A stretch of DNA of 5,292 bases from Acetobacteraceae bacterium. Lineage in GTDB: Bacteria > Pseudomonadota > Alphaproteobacteria > Acetobacterales > Acetobacteraceae. The notes below the pieces were generated by a model. That model was given only the letters and a program-made list of their open reading frames with translations. It did no database searches and was not told the DNA's origin. Within the stretch, counting starts at the first letter, position 1, and each line of letters opens with the position of its first letter. The stretch lies in contig JASHVB010000427.1 in NCBI GenBank assembly GCA_030039695.1, positions 1 to 5,292 of the forward strand, read 5' to 3'. Shown here piece after piece: positions 1 through 5,292 of the stretch. Position numbers and translations under genes: made by a program.

Positions 1-1218
1 GGCGAACCGAGCAAGCAAATGCATGCCGCCGGCGGCGAGCTCAACCGCGACGCGATCGCCGAAGGCCGCGGTCAGCGCCTCGGTCAGCGCGCGCCGCCGC
101 GCGGCATAGAGCGTGCGCATTCGGCGTAGGTGACGGGCAAAATGCCCCTCCGTCATGAACGCGGCGACCACCCGCTGCGGCAGCAGCGGCTGGCCCAGTT
201 GCAGCAGTCGCGAGGCGCGCTGGCACGCCTCCGACAGTTCATCCGGCGCTACCAGATAGCCAAGCCGCAATCCGGGAAACAGCACCTTGCTGAAGCTGCC
301 CACGTAGAGAACGCGCCCGGCACGATCGAGGCTCTTCAGCGCCGGGAGCCGATGGCCGGTGTAGCGGAACTCGCTGTCGTAATCGTCCTCCAGCACCCAG
401 GCGCCCGCGTCAGCCGCCCAGGCCAGCAGAGCCAGCCGCCGCGGCAGCGTCAGCCCAACGCCGAGCGGGCATTGATGCGTCGGCGTCACCACCGCGAGCT
501 TCGCTCCCGGCGCCGATGCGATGGCCGCAGCGACGCGCATGCCGTCGCGATCCACCCGCACCGGCACCACGCGCGCACCCGCCGCTTCCAGCGCCTGACG
601 TGCCGGAGGGTAGCCCGGATCTTCCACCCAGACCGGATCGCCGGGACGCAGCAGCAAATGCGCGAGCAGCGTCAGCGCGCCCTGGAACCCGCCAGTGATC
701 AGTACCTGGTCGGCGGTGCAGCCGATGCCGCGCGAGACGCCGAGATAGGCGGCGACCGCCTCGCGCAGTGGGCCGTGTCCGGCGGGATCGGGATAGGACA
801 GATCGGCGGTACCGATGCCCCGCGTCGCGCGTACGCTCAGCGTGGACCAGAGCTTGCGTGGAAATGCGTCCAGCGCCGGCAGGCCCATACGAAACGGTAA
901 AGGCGTATTGCCGGCGGCCTGCGGGCGCCTGCCAAACGGCATTGGACGCTGCACTGGCGACGGTCTGGCCGACAGCGCCTTTGACACGATCGTCCCGGCC
1001 GGGCCGCGCGGCTCCAGCGTGCCCTCGCCCGCCAGTATCGCATAGGCCGCATCGACGGTGCCGCGCGCCACGCCGAGCTGCCCGGCCAGGCTGCGCGCCG
1101 ACGGCAGCCGTGCGCCCGGAGCCAGGGTGCCGACGGCGATGGCATCGCGCAGCCGTCTGGCGATCTGCTGCGAGAGGGGGCCGGCAGCGTTCCGGTCCAG
1201 CGTGATGGTGGCGCTCAT
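1..1218 (-). CDS. MocR/GabR-family transcriptional regulator with PLP-dependent aminotransferase-like domain (partial, C-terminus off left edge)
   Basis: The reading frame is open from the ATG at 1218 down to base 1, giving 406 codons without a stop; the family usually has about 450-500 residues, so roughly the last tenth is missing. Residues about 8-80 form a GntR-type winged helix-turn-helix (ARLPSARSLAGQLGVARGTV region). A linker of about 25 residues follows, then a fold-type I aminotransferase domain. Hallmarks seen are EDDYDSEFRY (277-286), SFSKVLFPGLRLGY (308-321) with the presumed PLP Schiff-base Lys311, Arg318 as the phosphate contact, and Asp278/Tyr280 as cofactor contacts. These sit one residue before the equivalent positions recalled for Bacillus GabR (Lys312, Arg319, Asp279, Tyr281). 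The late HFARHLRRMR motif is also typical. Such proteins bind PLP plus an amine or amino-acid ligand and regulate a neighbouring, often divergent, gene; here that is the CMD gene. No Shine-Dalgarno is obvious before the ATG. Family assignment is firm; ligand and target are unknown. Confidence 0.95.
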   Translation of the reverse strand, partial: MSATITLDRNAAGPLSQQIARRLRDAIAVGTLAPGARLPSARSLAGQLGVARGTVDAAYAILAGEGTLEPRGPAGTIVSKALSARPSPVQRPMPFGRRPQAAGNTPLPFRMGLPALDAFPRKLWSTLSVRATRGIGTADLSYPDPAGHGPLREAVAAYLGVSRGIGCTADQVLITGGFQGALTLLAHLLLRPGDPVWVEDPGYPPARQALEAAGARVVPVRVDRDGMRVAAAIASAPGAKLAVVTPTHQCPLGVGLTLPRRLALLAWAADAGAWVLEDDYDSEFRYTGHRLPALKSLDRAGRVLYVGSFSKVLFPGLRLGYLVAPDELSEACQRASRLLQLGQPLLPQRVVAAFMTEGHFARHLRRMRTLYAARRRALTEALTAAFGDRVAVELAAGGMHLLARFA

Positions 1219-1227
1219 GGCCCAGAT

Positions 1228-1265
1228 CGTATGCCTGTTCTTGGCCCTCGCGTGTAGGCCATACG
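1228..1265. promoter_or_regulatory. Candidate MocR operator: inverted repeat in the divergent intergenic region
   Basis: CGTATG at 1228-1233 and its exact reverse complement CATACG at 1260-1265 lie in the 95-bp gap between the divergent regulator and the CMD gene. Centre-to-centre distance is 32 bp, about three helical turns. The arms extend to nine matching bases (CGTATG-CCT against CGTATGGCCT) if one base is allowed to slip. The left arm overlaps TACGAT on the minus strand (1231-1226), a 4-of-6 match to a -10 box only seven bases before the regulator ATG. MocR proteins are known to bind paired half-sites about three turns apart in such gaps. That this is the binding site is inference, and no convincing -35 box was found on either strand. 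Confidence 0.4.
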
Positions 1266-1313
1266 CGTCGCCAGATGCGGTGGCGCGATCGCCTCAGTGG
1301 AGGATGGAGCAAG

Positions 1314-1772
1314 ATGCAAGCACGGCTGAACGCGATGGAATTGGCACCGGGCGCCTACGCGGCGCTGCGCGGCGTCGAAACGTATCTGCGAACGTGCGGC
1401 CTCGAGCACGCGCTGCTTGAGCTGGTGCGGATGCGTGCGTCGCAGATCAATGGCTGTGGCTATTGCCTGGACATGCACAGTCGCGATGCGCGTGGGCGCG
1501 GCGAGACGGAGCAGCGGCTTTATCTGCTGAATGCGTGGCGGGAGTCGTCAGTGTACAGCGATCGGGAACGTGCCGCGCTGGCGTGGACGGAGTGTCTGAC
1601 ACGCGTAGCGTCGCAGGGCGCGCCGGATGCAGAGTACGAAGCGCTGACGCAGCATTTCTCGCCAGTGGAGATCGTCAACCTGAGCACAGCGATCGGCATG
1701 ATCAACCTGTGGAACCGGCTGATGATCGGCATTCGCGGGCAGTACGCGACGAGCACGACGGCGGCTCTGTGA
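1314..1772 (+). CDS. Carboxymuconolactone decarboxylase family / AhpD-like protein
   Basis: This encodes a protein of 152 residues. The start at 1314 is chosen because GGAGGA (1299-1304) and GGAG (1306-1309) lie just upstream; an in-frame ATG at 1275 would add 13 residues but lacks a ribosome binding site. The AhpD core is intact: Glu36, Cys48-Gly-Tyr-Cys51 and His55 are spaced exactly as Glu118, Cys130, Cys133 and His137 in mycobacterial AhpD. In that enzyme these residues form the peroxidatic cysteine pair and its proton relay. The family signature continues with SDRERAALAWTE (82-93) and INLWNRLMIGIR near the end. Single-domain proteins of this kind are usually trimeric or hexameric all-helical cytosolic proteins, probably with thiol-dependent peroxidase or disulfide activity; despite the family name, true carboxymuconolactone decarboxylation is unlikely with a CxxC pair. 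Divergence from a MocR gene suggests MocR control. The physiological substrate is unknown. Confidence 0.92.
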   Translation: MQARLNAMELAPGAYAALRGVETYLRTCGLEHALLELVRMRASQINGCGYCLDMHSRDARGRGETEQRLYLLNAWRESSVYSDRERAALAWTECLTRVASQGAPDAEYEALTQHFSPVEIVNLSTAIGMINLWNRLMIGIRGQYATSTTAAL

Positions 1773-1776
1773 GCGC

Positions 1777-1802
1777 GCTGTCAGGCCTCGATCGCCTGGC
1801 GC
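1777..1802 (+). terminator. Possible hairpin after the CMD gene (no U-tract)
   Basis: Four bases after the CMD stop codon, CAGGC (1782-1786) pairs with GCCTG (1794-1798) around a seven-base loop. The stem extends outward by a G-U pair, a G-C pair (1780/1800) and, past a bulged T at 1779, two more G-C pairs. No run of T follows, so it is not a canonical intrinsic terminator. It could attenuate read-through, stabilise the 3' end, or be chance in GC-rich DNA. Confidence 0.3.
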
Positions 1803-1860
1803 TGCCGATCGCTCATACCGGCGCCTGCACCTCATGCCGAACCTGGTCGAGGAATGCTTT

Positions 1861-1879
1861 GCTGCATCCGGATGCCAGC
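1861..1879. promoter_or_regulatory. Perfect 12-bp palindrome upstream of the flavoprotein gene
   Basis: GCATCCGGATGC at 1864-1875 is a perfect dyad. The symmetry continues outward as GCT/AGC if the extra C at 1876 is skipped. It lies 39 bp before the oxidoreductase ATG, where a repressor or activator dimer could act. With no loop it is more plausible as a protein site on DNA than as an RNA hairpin. About one perfect 12-bp palindrome is expected by chance in a window of this size, so only its intergenic position makes it notable. Confidence 0.3.
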
Positions 1880-1914
1880 ATGGCGCGGCAAGTCAAACAA
1901 CCGCAGGACGCCGC

Positions 1915-2574
1915 ATGCGCACGATCCTGTATCTGACCTGCAGCCCCAAGGGGCGGCCGGCATTCAGCCGGCTTATGGCGGACGAACTGGTGGCTCGGCT
2001 GGTGCAGGCCAATCCGGGCGCCGAGATCATCCACCGTGATCTCGCGACCCATCCGCCGCCAATGCCCGATGCCGCGTTCAGCGCGGCGGTGCTGGGCGCA
2101 GCGCCGGCCGACGACCCGGCCTTCGGGGCATCAGAAATCATGATCGGCGAACTGGAATCGTGTGACGCATTGGTCATCGGCACGCCGATGCACAATTACG
2201 CAGTGCCGGCCGTGCTGAAAGCCTGGATCGATCAGGTCGTGCGCATCCGGCGTACCTTCCAGAGCACGCCGGCCGGCAAGGTCGGCATGCTGCGTGACCG
2301 ACCGGTTTTTGTTGTCGTCGCGTCGGGTGGTTGGTTCACTCGACCATCGCCCTCCGGCACGCCGCCGCAGCCGGACTTCCTGACGCCCTATTTGCGCGCC
2401 ACGCTGGGCACGGTCGGCCTGAACGACCTCTCTGTCATCGCGCTCGAAGGACTGACCCGTGGCGCCGATCCGGCAGAGCGTGCGCTGGCCTCCGCTCGGG
2501 TCAGGCTTGCCGAGTTGATTCCCCTGCCGCCCATGTGCTGGACGCGTCCCAGCGCCCCGGCCCCGTCGCGTTGA
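1915..2574 (+). CDS. FMN-dependent NAD(P)H oxidoreductase, AzoR-like (flavodoxin fold)
   Basis: This encodes a protein of 219 residues, against 201 for E. coli AzoR. The ATG at 1915 is preceded by AGGA (1905-1908) at a six-base spacing; an in-frame ATG at 1834 would add 27 residues of unconvincing sequence. The flavodoxin-like fold is recognised by the N-terminal beta strand and phosphate-binding loop ILYLTCSPKGRPAFSR (4-19), by TPMHNYAVPAVLKAWIDQV (90-108), which matches the FMN-contacting PMYNF segment of AzoR, and by SGGWF (137-141), corresponding to the glycine pair near the isoalloxazine ring. Relatives are cytosolic homodimers that reduce quinones, azo dyes or other electrophiles by two electrons using NAD(P)H; which of these applies cannot be read from sequence. 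The last 15 or so residues, rich in Pro, Ser and Arg, look like a non-conserved tail. The gene is co-directional with the CMD gene and with sdh downstream. Confidence 0.88.
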   Translation: MRTILYLTCSPKGRPAFSRLMADELVARLVQANPGAEIIHRDLATHPPPMPDAAFSAAVLGAAPADDPAFGASEIMIGELESCDALVIGTPMHNYAVPAVLKAWIDQVVRIRRTFQSTPAGKVGMLRDRPVFVVVASGGWFTRPSPSGTPPQPDFLTPYLRATLGTVGLNDLSVIALEGLTRGADPAERALASARVRLAELIPLPPMCWTRPSAPAPSR

Positions 2575-2593
2575 CCCTTTCAGGCCGCACGGG

Positions 2594-2613
2594 TAAGCAA
2601 CCGCAACGGCTTA
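2594..2613. repeat. Short inverted repeat TAAGC-N10-GCTTA before sdhC
   Basis: TAAGC (2594-2598) and GCTTA (2609-2613) are perfect reverse complements separated by ten bases in the 69-bp gap between the flavoprotein stop and the sdhC start. It could be a weak hairpin or a binding site for a dimeric regulator of the sdh operon. A possible -35-like TTGACC (2571-2576) overlaps the flavoprotein stop codon, but no matching -10 box is seen at a normal spacing. The match is short and may be chance. Confidence 0.2.
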
Positions 2614-2633
2614 GCGCCGGGGAACACACAACT

Positions 2634-2637
2634 GGAG
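2634..2637 (+). promoter_or_regulatory. Ribosome binding site selecting the sdhC GTG start
   Basis: GGAG lies six bases upstream of the GTG at 2644. The first in-frame ATG (2668) has no purine-rich sequence at a usable distance, so this site favours the GTG. Confidence 0.6.
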
Positions 2638-2643
2638 CGATCC

Positions 2644-3075
2644 GTGAGGGACGTACGCGATGCGCTCATGGTGGCGCGCAACAGTGACGGCAAGCTGATC
2701 AGCCGCCCGCTCTCTCCCCATCTGCAAACCTATCGCTGGCCACTGAGCATGGTGCTGTCGATCAGCCATCGCGCCACCGGCATCGCGCTCAGCGTCGGCG
2801 CAGTCTTGCTGACCTGGTGGCTGGTGGCGGCGGCGGTGTCGGACCGGGCGTTCGCCGCGGTGCAGTGGTTCCTGGGCTCGTGGGTCGGCATCATCTGCCT
2901 GCTTGGTTGGTCCGCCTCGCTGATCTTCCACCTGTTCACCGGCTTGCGTCATCTGGCCTGGGACGCGGGTTACGGCTTCGAAAAGCCGACTTACAACAAA
3001 ACCGGATGGACCGTGGTGATTGCCACCGTGGTGGTCAGCCTGCTGGTCTGGATCGTTGGCTTCGCGGTGTGGTGA
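2644..3075 (+). CDS. sdhC: Succinate dehydrogenase cytochrome b556 subunit (membrane anchor SdhC)
   Basis: This encodes the larger heme b anchor subunit of respiratory complex II in the cytoplasmic membrane. It is 143 residues from the GTG, or 135 from the ATG at 2668. After RPLSPHLQTYRWPL (21-34) comes SISHRATG (39-46); Ser39 and Arg43 align with the ubiquinone-site Ser27 and Arg31 of E. coli SdhC. FHLFTGLRHLAWD (95-107) carries His96, equivalent to heme ligand His84, and the conserved His103. Three transmembrane helices are predicted at about 46-67, 73-99 and 120-142. It is the first gene of the sdh cluster and ends nine bases before sdhD. The start is the only uncertain point: the GTG is supported by a GGAG at the right distance, while the shorter form would be nearer the common family length. 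Confidence 0.95.
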   Translation: MRDVRDALMVARNSDGKLISRPLSPHLQTYRWPLSMVLSISHRATGIALSVGAVLLTWWLVAAAVSDRAFAAVQWFLGSWVGIICLLGWSASLIFHLFTGLRHLAWDAGYGFEKPTYNKTGWTVVIATVVVSLLVWIVGFAVW

Positions 3076-3084
3076 GGATGAGAC

Positions 3085-3486
3085 ATGCCAAATGGTAAGG
3101 TCCCGCACCTGGACACGATGCGTTCGCCACTCGGGCGAGCGCGTGGACTGGGATCAGCCCGTGCCGGCTCTGCCCATTGGTGGGCGCAGCGCGTGACGGC
3201 GTTGGCCCTCGTCCCACTGAGCCTGTGGTTCATCTGCGCGGCGATACGACTGGCGGGCGCCAGCCGTTCCGATGTTGCCTATTGGCTGCACGCACCGGTG
3301 CCGGTCGTGCTGATGATCTGCCTGGTGATTGCCACCTTCTATCACTTGCAACTGGGACTGCAGGTGGTGATCGAGGATTACCTGCAGGATGATGCACTGC
3401 GCTTGGCCTCGATCCTGCTGATCAGGGCGGCGGCCTTCGTGTTGGCGTTGGCCTGCATCGTCTCGGTGCTGCATCTCGGCATCTGA
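3085..3486 (+). CDS. sdhD: Succinate dehydrogenase hydrophobic membrane anchor subunit (SdhD)
   Basis: This encodes the second membrane anchor of complex II, 133 residues. [15 protein letters not shown] and HWWAQRVTA (31-39) are the family's N-terminal signature. [15 protein letters not shown] (85-99) supplies His87, aligned with heme ligand His71 of E. coli SdhD; Asp98 and Tyr99, at +11 and +12, match the quinone-site Asp82 and Tyr83. Three transmembrane helices lie at about 38-57, 72-95 and 107-132. The ATG at 3085 is preceded by GAGGA (3074-3078), which overlaps the sdhC stop, indicating translational linkage to sdhC. An in-frame ATG at 3118 would remove 11 residues and bring the N-terminus close to many homologues, but it lacks a comparable Shine-Dalgarno. 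Confidence 0.95.
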   Translation: MPNGKVPHLDTMRSPLGRARGLGSARAGSAHWWAQRVTALALVPLSLWFICAAIRLAGASRSDVAYWLHAPVPVVLMICLVIATFYHLQLGLQVVIEDYLQDDALRLASILLIRAAAFVLALACIVSVLHLGI

Positions 3487-3496
3487 AGGAAAACCG

Positions 3497-5292
3497 ATGA
3501 ACGCGATTACGCTGCCATCGTCGCGTGCCTACAATATTGTCGATCACACCTACGACGTGGTGGTGGTGGGCGCCGGCGGCTCCGGCCTGCGCGCCACCTT
3601 CGGCATGGGTGCCGCCGGACTGAAGACTGCCTGCATCACCAAGGTGTTCCCGACGCGCAGCCACACCGTGGCCGCGCAGGGCGGGATGGGCGCGGCGCTG
3701 GGCAATATCGGCGACGACGACTGGCGCTGGCACATGTACGACACGGTAAAAGGGTCAGACTGGCTCGGCGACCAGGACGCGATCGAATATATGTGCCGCG
3801 AGGCGCCGACCGCGGTGTACGAGTTGGAACATTTTGGCGTGCCGTTCAGCCGTACTGAGGACGGCAAGATCTATCAGCGCCCGTTCGGTGGCCACATGAC
3901 GAAGTTCGGCGAGGGGCCGCCGGCGATGCGCGCGTGCGCCGCCGCCGACCGTACCGGCCACGCGATCCTGCACACGCTCTATCAGCAGAGCCTGAAGCAC
4001 GAGGCCGAGTTCTTCGTCGAATATTTCGCACTTGACCTGATCATGGATCAGGAAGGCGTCTGCCGCGGCGTCACCGCCTGGTCCCTTGAGGACGGCAGCA
4101 TCCACCGCTTCCGCGCGCAGCTCGTTGTGCTGGCGACCGGCGGCTATGGCCGCACCTACCTCTCCTGCACCTCGGCGCACACCTGCACCGGCGATGGCAA
4201 CGGTATGGTGTTGCGCGCCGGCCTGCCGTGCCAGGACATGGAGTTCGTGCAGTTCCATCCGACCGGCATCTTCCCCGCGGGCTGCCTGATCACCGAGGGC
4301 GCGCGTGGCGAAGGCGGCTATCTGACGAACTCGGAAGGCGAGCGCTTCATGGAGCGCTATGCGCCAAGTGCGAAAGACCTGGCGAGTCGCGACGTGGTGT
4401 CGCGCTCGATGACGGTGGAGATCAATGAAGGTCGCGGCTGCGGTCCTAACAAGGACCACATCTTGCTGCACCTGGAGCACCTTGGCGCCGACTTGCTGCA
4501 TGAGCGCCTGCCGGGTATTTCGGAAACCGCAAAGGTGTTTGCCGGCGTCGATGTGACGAAAGAGCCGATCCCGGTGCTGCCGACCGTCCATTACAACATG
4601 GGCGGTGTGCCGACGAACCATCACGCCGAAGTGCTGCGGCCGACGAAGGACGATCCCGATGCGGTCGTGCCGGGACTCATGGCGGTGGGGGAAGGCGCTT
4701 GCGTCTCGGTTCACGGCGCCAACCGGCTCGGCTGCAATTCGCTGCTGGACATCGTGGTGTTCGGCCGCGCCGCCGCGCTGCGCGCCAACGATCTGATCAA
4801 GGCCGACGCATCGCAGGCGCCGCTGCCGCCGAAGGCCGGCGAGGCGTCGCTCGACCGGTTCGACCATGCACGCTATGCCAAGGGCGGCACGCGCGTCGCC
4901 GATCTGCGACTGGACATGCAGCGCACGATGCAGACCCACGCGGCAGTGTTCCGCAACAGCACGACCCTGGCGGACGGCGTCAATCAGATGCACCGCGTCT
5001 GGCGAGGCCTCGAGGACATGTCGGTGTCCGATCGCAGCCTGATCTGGAACAGCGATTTGATGGAGGCACTCGAGCTGCAAAATTTGCTGGGCTGCGCGAT
5101 GACGACGATGGTCGGCGCGAATGCACGTACCGAAAGCCGTGGCGCGCACGCGCATGATGATTATCCGGAGCGCGACGATGTGAACTGGTTGAAGCACACT
5201 CTGGCCTGGTGCGACGAGCGCGGCGACGTGGCGCTGGACTACCGGCCGGTGAAGATGCAGACGCTGACCAATGAAGTGTCGGTGTTCCCGCC
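3497..5292 (+). CDS. sdhA: Succinate dehydrogenase flavoprotein subunit SdhA (last few residues off right edge)
   Basis: This is the catalytic FAD subunit of complex II: it oxidises succinate to fumarate on the cytoplasmic face and passes electrons to the iron-sulfur subunit SdhB. The frame is open for 598 codons to the window end, stopping at NEVSVFPP; homologues end a few residues later, so the gene is almost complete. GAGGSG (25-30) is the dinucleotide-binding loop. SHTVAAQGG contains His56, the covalent FAD attachment site (His45 in E. coli). His254 (FHPTG), Thr266-Glu267, Arg298, His365 and Arg410 (GANRLGCNS) correspond to the E. coli active-site residues His242, Thr254-Glu255, Arg286, His354 and Arg399. 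The ATG follows AAGGA (3486-3490), which overlaps the last base of the sdhD stop. sdhB is expected next but lies outside. No frameshift or missing catalytic residue was found. Confidence 0.98.
   Translation, partial: MNAITLPSSRAYNIVDHTYDVVVVGAGGSGLRATFGMGAAGLKTACITKVFPTRSHTVAAQGGMGAALGNIGDDDWRWHMYDTVKGSDWLGDQDAIEYMCREAPTAVYELEHFGVPFSRTEDGKIYQRPFGGHMTKFGEGPPAMRACAAADRTGHAILHTLYQQSLKHEAEFFVEYFALDLIMDQEGVCRGVTAWSLEDGSIHRFRAQLVVLATGGYGRTYLSCTSAHTCTGDGNGMVLRAGLPCQDMEFVQFHPTGIFPAGCLITEGARGEGGYLTNSEGERFMERYAPSAKDLASRDVVSRSMTVEINEGRGCGPNKDHILLHLEHLGADLLHERLPGISETAKVFAGVDVTKEPIPVLPTVHYNMGGVPTNHHAEVLRPTKDDPDAVVPGLMAVGEGACVSVHGANRLGCNSLLDIVVFGRAAALRANDLIKADASQAPLPPKAGEASLDRFDHARYAKGGTRVADLRLDMQRTMQTHAAVFRNSTTLADGVNQMHRVWRGLEDMSVSDRSLIWNSDLMEALELQNLLGCAMTTMVGANARTESRGAHAHDDYPERDDVNWLKHTLAWCDERGDVALDYRPVKMQTLTNEVSVFP

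Noticed and set aside
1285..1292. GCGATCGC octamer, also at 52-59
   Set aside because: A short GC-rich palindrome expected by chance at this base composition, and one copy is inside coding sequence; there is no sign of systematic repetition.
130..1312. Several long open frames on both strands (for example 130-900 plus, 410-1312 minus, 768-1205 plus)
   Set aside because: They are out-of-frame shadows of the MocR gene, which is recognisable on the minus strand from 1218 to 1 by continuous family motifs.
1275..1313. Upstream ATG extending the CMD protein by 13 residues
   Set aside because: The strong GGAGGA at 1299-1304 lies inside this extension and serves the ATG at 1314.
1834..1914. Upstream ATG extending the flavoprotein by 27 residues
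   Set aside because: The extension does not resemble the family N-terminus and has no ribosome binding site, while the ATG at 1915 has AGGA at a six-base spacing and begins directly at the first beta strand.
1813..2052. 79-codon minus-strand frame over the CMD-flavoprotein gap
   Set aside because: Most of it is antisense to the start of the flavoprotein gene; the part in the gap shows no recognisable family and no supporting start signal.
3755..5197. 480-codon open frame on the minus strand opposite sdhA
   Set aside because: It lies wholly antisense to the highly conserved sdhA frame, has low-complexity Arg/His/Ala-rich composition and matches no known family; such frames are common opposite GC-rich genes.

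Overview
The window reads as ordinary chromosomal DNA of a high-GC bacterium, most likely a proteobacterium. The succinate dehydrogenase proteins resemble those of Alphaproteobacteria and of gammaproteobacterial Xanthomonadales/Rhodanobacter-type organisms. The order sdhC-sdhD-sdhA and the protein motifs support this, but I cannot narrow it further by eye. There is no mobile element, CRISPR array, tRNA or rRNA.

Layout. (1) Minus strand, 1-1218: a MocR/GabR-type transcription factor, a winged helix-turn-helix fused to a PLP-dependent fold-type I aminotransferase-like domain. Its C-terminus is cut off by the left window edge. (2) A 95-bp divergent intergenic region (1219-1313) holds an inverted pair CGTATG/CATACG that is a good candidate MocR operator. 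(3) Plus strand, 1314-1772: a small carboxymuconolactone-decarboxylase/AhpD-like protein with an intact Glu-Cys-x-x-Cys-His relay. (4) A 142-bp gap (1773-1914) contains a hairpin just after the stop codon and a perfect 12-bp palindrome. (5) Plus strand, 1915-2574: a flavodoxin-fold, FMN-dependent NAD(P)H oxidoreductase related to AzoR azoreductases. (6) After only 69 bp, the succinate dehydrogenase operon begins: sdhC (GTG start, 2644-3075), sdhD (3085-3486) and sdhA (3497 to the right edge). SdhA lacks only the last few residues, and sdhB is presumably just outside.

How the parts fit. The sdh genes encode the two heme/quinone-binding membrane anchors and the FAD subunit of respiratory complex II, which oxidises succinate to fumarate and passes electrons to ubiquinone. 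They are packed with 9-10 bp gaps, each gene with its own Shine-Dalgarno sequence, as in a single operon. The left half looks like a small redox/stress module: a divergent MocR regulator controlling a peroxidase-like CMD protein, followed by a flavin quinone/azo reductase. That functional link is inferred from gene order only.

Nothing here is clearly a new biological system. The points most worth a second look are the putative MocR operator, the palindrome ahead of the flavoprotein gene, and the possible read-through from the flavoprotein gene into the sdh operon.
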